Below are positions 33,596 through 38,497 of a stretch of DNA of 38,497 nt, piece by piece. This stretch comes from SMWC01 sp963581225. GTDB lineage: Bacteria; Pseudomonadota; Gammaproteobacteria; Steroidobacterales; Rariloculaceae. The stretch is from the NCBI GenBank assembly GCA_963581225.1, contig CAUZMW010000005.1:1-38497 (forward strand), in the 5' to 3' direction. How positions within the stretch are numbered: the first letter of the stretch is position 1; the number at the start of each line of letters is the position of its first letter. A model generated the notes under the pieces. That model was not told the DNA's origin. It ran no database searches and saw only the letters and a list, made by a program, of their open reading frames with translations. Made by a program: the position numbers and the translations under genes.

Positions 33596-34820
33596 ACGTA
33601 TTGCGAACTCTTCGAGCTGAATGAACTGCCGTTCCGGTTAAGTCCAGACCCGCAATTTTTCTTCGCGAGCACACAGCACGCTCGCGCCAAGGCGTACATG
33701 GAATCCTCCGTCTGGCTGGCGAACGGTTTCGTTATCCTGACCGGCGATATCGGCTGCGGAAAGACGACGCTGATCGAGAGCTTTATCGAATCATTGCCGA
33801 AAGATGTCGTGCTGGCGCACATATCTCAGACGCAGCTGTCCCCGGTCGAGTTTCTACAGTCCCGCTCGGCTTCAGACCGTTCGGCATGCGGAAGATAGAG
33901 CTGCTCACGCTGCTGAGAGAGTATCTCATCGAGCAGTACTCGGGCGGACGACGAGTGTTGATCGTCATCGACGAGGCTCAGAATCTGTCCCGCAAAATTC
34001 TGGAGGAGATTCGGCTGCTCTCCGGTGTCGAGGCGCAGAAGGAGAAAGTGCTGCGCATTATCTGGCCGGTCAGCCCGAGCTCGGGGAGACACTCGACTCA
34101 CCGCGTCTTGAGCAGCTAAGCCAGCGAGTTAGGCTGCGCTTCTACATTGCCGCGCTGTCGAAACGCGAAACTCACGAATACATCGCCCACCGCCTCAAAA
34201 TCTCCGGGGCGGCCCGTCGCAAGATCTTCGACGCCGAAGCGCTGCGGCTTGTGTTTCGCTACACAGGCGGCGTCCCCCAGCTCATTAACGTTCTGTGTGA
34301 CTCAGCCATGCTGTGCGCTTTCGCTGACGAGAAGAACCGCGTCGACCAGGAGCTCCTTGAGGCGGCGGTGGACGAGTTGCAATGGGTGCCGTATATCGAA
34401 CGATTACGCGAGCGAGAGCGGATACTCGACAATACCGACGAGCGCTACATCGGCGGTATCCCGCTTGCGAGACTTGAGATCCGCGAGAACAACCAGATCA
34501 TCAGCAATTTCGAATTACCGGCAGGACGCGTGATTATCAGCAGAGGCAAAGGTAACGATCTGACGATTCCCAGCAAGGTAATCAGCAGGCATCACGCGCA
34601 AATCGTCACGGATCTGCAGCAATCAATGCTGGAGGATCTCAATAGCACGAACGGCATCTATGTGGGCTCCAAGCGGGTACGCCACCACCAGCTAAACGAT
34701 GGGGACATCATCACGATCGGTAGACACGAGATCCTCTACCGTAGTCTTCGCGGCCGCGAACAAGAGCACGAGATTCAAGACGACCCCGAAGATACCGCGC
34801 GAGAACGAACGAAGCGCTAA
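33596..34820 (+). pseudogene. ExeA/GspA-like AAA ATPase with FHA domain, broken
   Basis: The start region reads (ACG)YCELFELNELPFRLSPDP, matching the family MYxxFFGLxxxPFxLSPDP, but the first codon is ACG at 33596. Walker A is GDIGCGKTT, Walker B VLIVIDEAQNLS. Near 33860 about ten bases seem lost after VEFLQS, shifting the frame; near 34063 one further base is lost between VLRII and LAGQPELGETLDSPRLEQL. The third frame then completes the ATPase (TGGVPQLINVLCDSAMLCAF) and an FHA domain (about the last 110 residues: GRVIISRGKGNDL, ISRHHAQI, LNSTNGIYVGSKRV). Repaired, it would be about 410 residues, a P-loop ATPase coupled to a phosphothreonine reader. Such proteins occur with secretion or polysaccharide export systems; no partner is present here. 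Confidence 0.82.
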
Positions 34821-34828
34821 CTGTTCTT

Positions 34829-35059
34829 TTACCGTTGCGCTGAGTTGCCCACGGCTTGACGGCTGCGACTGTGACGATAATCCCGGCGTTTGAGCCAAAC
34901 GACAAGTCCGGCGATCAAACTGGCGAGCCCGATACCGGCGCTAATGATCGGCCAGTACCAGTAGCTCAGAAAGAAGCTCCCTGCCAAGGCTATTAAGCCG
35001 ACCGCAATATAATTATAGGGAAGAGACTCGTATAACGGTCTCGAGAGCCACATGATCAT
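34829..35059 (-). CDS. small inner-membrane protein of unknown function
   Basis: 76 residues: MIMWLSRPLYESLPYNYIAV, two hydrophobic segments (about residues 15-32 and 36-55) and a basic tail (VWLKRRDYRHSR). The codon pattern and clear membrane topology suggest a real gene, and I recall similar small proteins beginning MWLSRPLYE-LPY in related gammaproteobacteria, but cannot verify. It follows tldD by 12 bases on the same strand, so it is probably in its operon, and converges with the ATPase/FHA pseudogene. Confidence 0.65.
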   Translation of the reverse strand: MIMWLSRPLYESLPYNYIAVGLIALAGSFFLSYWYWPIISAGIGLASLIAGLVVWLKRRDYRHSRSRQAVGNSAQR

Positions 35060-35071
35060 GAGTACGAATAG

Positions 35072-36541
35072 TCAGGCCGCGGTTCCGCCGACGGTTAGGG
35101 CGTCGATCCGTAGCGTCGGCTGCCCGACGCCGACGGGCACCGACTGACCTTCTTTGCCACAGACCCCAACGCCTGCATCGAGTTCGAGGTCCGAACCAAC
35201 CATCGACACACGTGTTAATACTTCGGGCCCGTTGCCGATCAACATGACACCCTTCACGGGCGCGGTAATTTTTCCCTTCTCGATCAGATAAGCCTCGCTC
35301 GCGGAAAACACGAATTTTCCGGAAGTGATATCGACTTGCCCCCCGCCGAAGTTCGGCGCGTAGATCCCTTTATCCACGGATGCGATGACGTCTTCCGGCG
35401 CGTGCTTGCCCGGTAACATGTAAGTGTTCGTCATTCGCGGCATGGGCGGATATGCGAAGGACTCTCGGCGCCCGTTACCCGTCGACTTGGTCTTCATCAG
35501 GCCCGCATTCAGCTTATCGTGCAAATACCCCTTGAGTACTCCGTTTTCGATCAACGTGTTGCACTGCGTCGGCGATCCCTCATCGTCCATATTCAACGAG
35601 CCGCGGCGGCCTTCGAGCGTCCCATCGTCGACGACAGTACACTCAGGCGACGCGACGCGTTCGCCGATAAGCCCGGAAAAAGCCGAGGTGCCTTTGCGAT
35701 TGAAATCGCCTTCGAGCCCGTGACCGATCGCTTCGTGTAACAGGATCCCAGGCCAACCCGCACCGAGGACGACCGGCATGACACCGGCAGGCGCAGGGAT
35801 CGCATCCATGTTCACCGACGCCTGGCGAACCGCTTCCGCGGCCAGGTTGGTGACGGTATCCGTCGCCGTGAGCAAAGAAAGGTCTCCGCGACCGCCGCAA
35901 CCGGCGTAGCCCTGTTCGCGGCGATCACCCTGCTGGGTGATGACTGAGACGTTGAGGCGTACGAGCGGCCTGATGTCCGCGCCGAGAACTCCATCCGAGC
36001 CTTGTACGAGTATCAACTCGTAGACGCTCGCAAGACTACCCATAACCTGGGTAACGCGCTCGTCCATCGCCCGGGTCTCACGATCCAGGCGCAGCAGCAA
36101 TTCGATTTTGTCGGCATCGTCCAGACTCAGCGACGGGTCGTCGACGGGATACAAGTGATGCGCCGACGTCGCCCGAGGTACCTGTACGCGGCCGTCGCCG
36201 CGCGTTCGAACGATTCTCCGCGCGGCGTCCACGGCATCGTCAAGCGCCTCGGCGTCGAGTTGGTCGGAATAGGCGAACCCGGTTTTCTCAGCGGCAACGG
36301 CCCGTACACCGACGCCCTGATCGACACTGTGGACACCGTGTTTGACGATGCCGTCTTCGATGGCCCAGGTCTCGAAACGCGTGAACTGAAAGTAAATGTC
36401 GCCGTAGGTTAGCTGGCGGCTCATAAGCTTGCCCATGGCCCGATCCAACTGGCCGAGGTCAAGTCCCGCAGGCTGCAAGAGTTCACGGTCGACGATCGCC
36501 AGCGAGTCGACGGGCGGGCTGATATAGCTTTCGGGTCGCAT
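35072..36541 (-). CDS. tldD: metalloprotease TldD
   Basis: 489 residues from ATG 36541 (E. coli 481). It is the catalytic subunit of the TldD/PmbA protease. The zinc motif HExxxH is HEAIGHGLEGD (about two-thirds in from the N-terminus is SFAYPPMPRMTNTYMLPG). Also conserved are KFVFSASEAYLIEKGKITAP and VKGVMLIGNGPEVL. The frame is open upstream to 36685 but that part is unconserved and overlaps yhdP. The ATG has no Shine-Dalgarno; TATGAT lies six bases before it. In many relatives a nitrilase gene separates yhdP and tldD; here there are only 98 bases. Confidence 0.96.
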   Translation of the reverse strand: MRPESYISPPVDSLAIVDRELLQPAGLDLGQLDRAMGKLMSRQLTYGDIYFQFTRFETWAIEDGIVKHGVHSVDQGVGVRAVAAEKTGFAYSDQLDAEALDDAVDAARRIVRTRGDGRVQVPRATSAHHLYPVDDPSLSLDDADKIELLLRLDRETRAMDERVTQVMGSLASVYELILVQGSDGVLGADIRPLVRLNVSVITQQGDRREQGYAGCGGRGDLSLLTATDTVTNLAAEAVRQASVNMDAIPAPAGVMPVVLGAGWPGILLHEAIGHGLEGDFNRKGTSAFSGLIGERVASPECTVVDDGTLEGRRGSLNMDDEGSPTQCNTLIENGVLKGYLHDKLNAGLMKTKSTGNGRRESFAYPPMPRMTNTYMLPGKHAPEDVIASVDKGIYAPNFGGGQVDITSGKFVFSASEAYLIEKGKITAPVKGVMLIGNGPEVLTRVSMVGSDLELDAGVGVCGKEGQSVPVGVGQPTLRIDALTVGGTAA

Positions 36542-36547
36542 AGCCGC

Positions 36548-36553
36548 ATCATA
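36548..36553 (-). promoter_or_regulatory. -10-like TATGAT, six bases before tldD
   Basis: On the minus strand TATGAT is followed by GCGGCT and the ATG at 36541. The -35 region is poor and there is no Shine-Dalgarno. Confidence 0.4.
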
Positions 36554-36639
36554 GCCAGATCTGCCACGCTCGCGCCAGGGCCCGAGTCGCGTTCTGCGGG
36601 GATCTCGACCACCGACCAGCCGGAAACCGCGGCCAGCCG

Positions 36640-38497
36640 CTATGGTTGTGCTGGATTCAGCCCGCCCGGAGGAAGCTCGGCGCATAGCTCACCCGAAGCC
36701 AGATCCTCTGGAGTCAGCCGCTCAATAGACGGTTCACCCCAGGTGCCGGATATGCAATAGGAAGCGCGGCCAATGCCTTTCAGTGGTTCCTTGAATATCT
36801 GCGTAAAGATCAGCAACGCCGTCCCGATCCCCGGCCCCGCGAGAAACCCCATTGCCGGGAGTATCTTCCCGGGCTCGGCCGTCACAACAGCCTGTTGTTG
36901 GTAGGTCTGGTCCTTCAGGCCGGTCCGGCCGACGACACCGATGTCCGCCACCGGTCCCGTAAGCAGCAGATTGTCCGTGTAGGCGTTACCGTCGATGAGG
37001 ACGAAGTTGCCGCTAACCTCATCGAAGACGAGGCCACGATTAAAGACGTCTCTGAAGTCCAGGGCTAGTCGTCGCGGCAATTCGGTAATACTCATCAGGC
37101 CCATCATGCGGCCTGCTCCGGGTTCCGCGTCGAGGAGGCTACCTTGCTCCAGTCGAATCGCGACATCGCCGCTGATACCCTGTCTCCAGTCCGCTGACGG
37201 TCCACCGGGCCAGTAGACGTTCGCTGTCACCTCGGCAACCTCGCCGTCGAGGACCGGATCGAGCGCAAGCTCGTCAAGCGCGATGGCGACGTTCTCACTC
37301 CTTAGCGTCAGTGCCACGCGGGTCGTGGATCCCGGCGCGCTGTCGAACCACTCACCACTACCGTCCAACGTGAAGCCCTCACTAACGGTCCGGAACGTAG
37401 CCAGACGAAGACCCGAAGGCACAGCCTGGACGTCGGCATCGAGTTCGCCGTAACGGCGCTGCCGGACGACGAAGTCAGTCGCACTCACAAGCAGTCCCGG
37501 CAAATCGCGCGGATCTGTTTGATCGGATTGATCGGGCTCGCCAGCAGAGAGATGTAGTTGCTGCATGTTCGCGACGATCTGGGCACCGCTGCCAAAGTCC
37601 AGCGGCACGACGAGCGTCCCCGCCATCGGCTCGCTGTCGATTTCCACAAGCCATTCCAGCGGCTGCCGCTCGATGACGAGTTTTGTCTGACCGAGATGCT
37701 GACCGAGGGCGGAGAAATCGGCGAGCTCCAGGTCCGCGGTCGACAGTAACGCATCCAATCCAGTCTGAGATGCGACATCCGCAAACACATCCAGCCAGCC
37801 ATCCAAGTGCACCTCGCCGAGCGAGCCGCGAATATCCAGACCGTCCTGCGGAGGCAATAGCGGATACGAGCCACCGAAGCGAACACTTCCCTTGCGCAGC
37901 GACAATCCCTCGTCTCGATTCCATAGACTAAAGGCGAAACGATTCGCGGCGCCGAGATTGCCTTCAATGTCGAGCCGGTCGGACTGCAGAAATATGAAGT
38001 CAACCTGAAAGCTCGTGACCTCGGCCGGAGGCTTACTGAGCGGCTCAGGAAATTTGAGTGCGACACCGGAAAGATTCGAACTAACACTGACTTTCAACGG
38101 CGCTCTCGGTCCCGGCGCGCCAGGTGCCGGATTCTCGGGCAGCAGAAGCGTACCCTGCCAACGCGTCTGCCCTGCAAGGTAAGAGTTGAGCGGCAGATCG
38201 AACGCGTCTCCGACCGCCTCCGCCGCAACCTCTCCTTCGAAAGTGAGGCGCGACCGGTAGCCCGGCTCGTCCGCCGGCGGCGCAACGCTCGTGGTCACCG
38301 GGCCACCCATCAGGGTCGCCTCGATACCCGAACCGGTCACGCGGTCGTCGGTCATTCTCAGGACGCCGTTTATATCAGTCGCCGCCAAACCGAACCCCGC
38401 GACGGTAAGTTCACCGCCCTGCATACTCACTTGTGCATCGAGCTCGTAGGCAGCGAAGTCGGTCAACGGCAGTCTTAGTGCGAGTTCTACCTCCGCG
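36640..38497 (-). CDS. yhdP: YhdP family AsmA-like protein, C-terminal part (runs off window)
   Basis: About 619 C-terminal residues are inside the window; the full protein is about 1270. YhdP is a large AsmA-like/TIGR02099 protein anchored in the inner membrane and spanning the periplasm as a beta-groove; in E. coli it moves phospholipids to the outer membrane together with TamB and YdbH. The C-terminal signature is clear: GRMMGLMSITELPRRLALDF, RDVFNRGLVFDEVSGNF, TDNLLLTGPVADIGVVGRTG and FLAGPGIGTALLIFTQIFKE. The 5' part, with the membrane anchor, lies beyond 38497. No lesion is seen in the visible part. Confidence 0.93.
   Translation of the reverse strand, partial: AEVELALRLPLTDFAAYELDAQVSMQGGELTVAGFGLAATDINGVLRMTDDRVTGSGIEATLMGGPVTTSVAPPADEPGYRSRLTFEGEVAAEAVGDAFDLPLNSYLAGQTRWQGTLLLPENPAPGAPGPRAPLKVSVSSNLSGVALKFPEPLSKPPAEVTSFQVDFIFLQSDRLDIEGNLGAANRFAFSLWNRDEGLSLRKGSVRFGGSYPLLPPQDGLDIRGSLGEVHLDGWLDVFADVASQTGLDALLSTADLELADFSALGQHLGQTKLVIERQPLEWLVEIDSEPMAGTLVVPLDFGSGAQIVANMQQLHLSAGEPDQSDQTDPRDLPGLLVSATDFVVRQRRYGELDADVQAVPSGLRLATFRTVSEGFTLDGSGEWFDSAPGSTTRVALTLRSENVAIALDELALDPVLDGEVAEVTANVYWPGGPSADWRQGISGDVAIRLEQGSLLDAEPGAGRMMGLMSITELPRRLALDFRDVFNRGLVFDEVSGNFVLIDGNAYTDNLLLTGPVADIGVVGRTGLKDQTYQQQAVVTAEPGKILPAMGFLAGPGIGTALLIFTQIFKEPLKGIGRASYCISGTWGEPSIERLTPEDLASGELCAELPPGGLNPAQP

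Overview
This window reads as chromosomal DNA of a free-living gammaproteobacterium with a fairly high G+C content. Several gene orders are classic for that class: lptD-surA-pdxA-rsmA-apaH, lgt-thyA, ygfB-pepP-ubiH-ubiI-gcvT-gcvH-gcvP, zapA-6S RNA-fau, rplM-rpsI, coq7-crp, and pmbA/tldD/yhdP. No phage, plasmid, CRISPR or insertion-sequence gene is visible. The split gcvPA type, the DUF6152-type protein, the long-form PurC and the lysine-rich histone-like protein suggest an environmental lineage, possibly Woeseia-like, rather than an enteric one. The lineage is inferred from gene content only.

Layout. 1-960 (minus): the 5' end of an MFS exporter and murU. 1080-7274 (plus): the outer-membrane biogenesis and maintenance operon lptD, surA, pdxA, rsmA, apaH. 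7324-8930 (minus): lgt and thyA. 8995-11034 (plus): a YyaL/DUF255 thioredoxin-fold protein. 11031-16435 (minus): a DUF6152-type secreted protein, a MoCo-carrier-like protein, a broken M23 peptidase gene and a large double-HtrA protein. 16584-22765 (minus): the ygfB-pepP-ubiH-ubiI-gcvT-gcvH operon, ending in a stub of gcvPA. 22857-24243 (plus): a ZapB-like coiled coil, zapA, 6S RNA and fau. 24936-26053 (plus): a histone H1-like protein and rpiA. 26079-26997 (minus): tRNA-Gln, rpsI, rplM. 27098-28421 (plus): coq7 and a frameshifted crp/vfr-type gene. 28423-29223 (minus): djlA. 29367-31636 (plus): purC and a broken yihY. 31646-32977 (minus): pmbA. 33032-34820 (plus): purE and a broken ExeA-like ATPase/FHA gene. 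34829-38497 (minus): a small membrane protein, tldD and yhdP (cut by the window edge).

The genes group into envelope building (LptD, SurA, Lgt, MurU, YhdP, HtrA-like, M23), ubiquinone synthesis (UbiH, UbiI, Coq7), one-carbon and nucleotide metabolism (ThyA, Gcv, Fau, PurC, PurE, RpiA, PdxA), cell division (ZapA and its ZapB-like neighbour) and TldD/PmbA proteolysis.

Two patterns stand out. First, gene erosion: six loci (M23, gcvPA, gcvT, crp, yihY, ExeA-FHA) carry stops, frameshifts, lost starts or truncation, while about 29 kb of neighbouring genes are clean. The glycine cleavage operon is hit twice. Second, several genes have a TAnnnT -10-like hexamer 6-8 nt before the start codon and no Shine-Dalgarno sequence, which suggests leaderless transcription. 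I did not find a clearly new defence or biosynthetic system.
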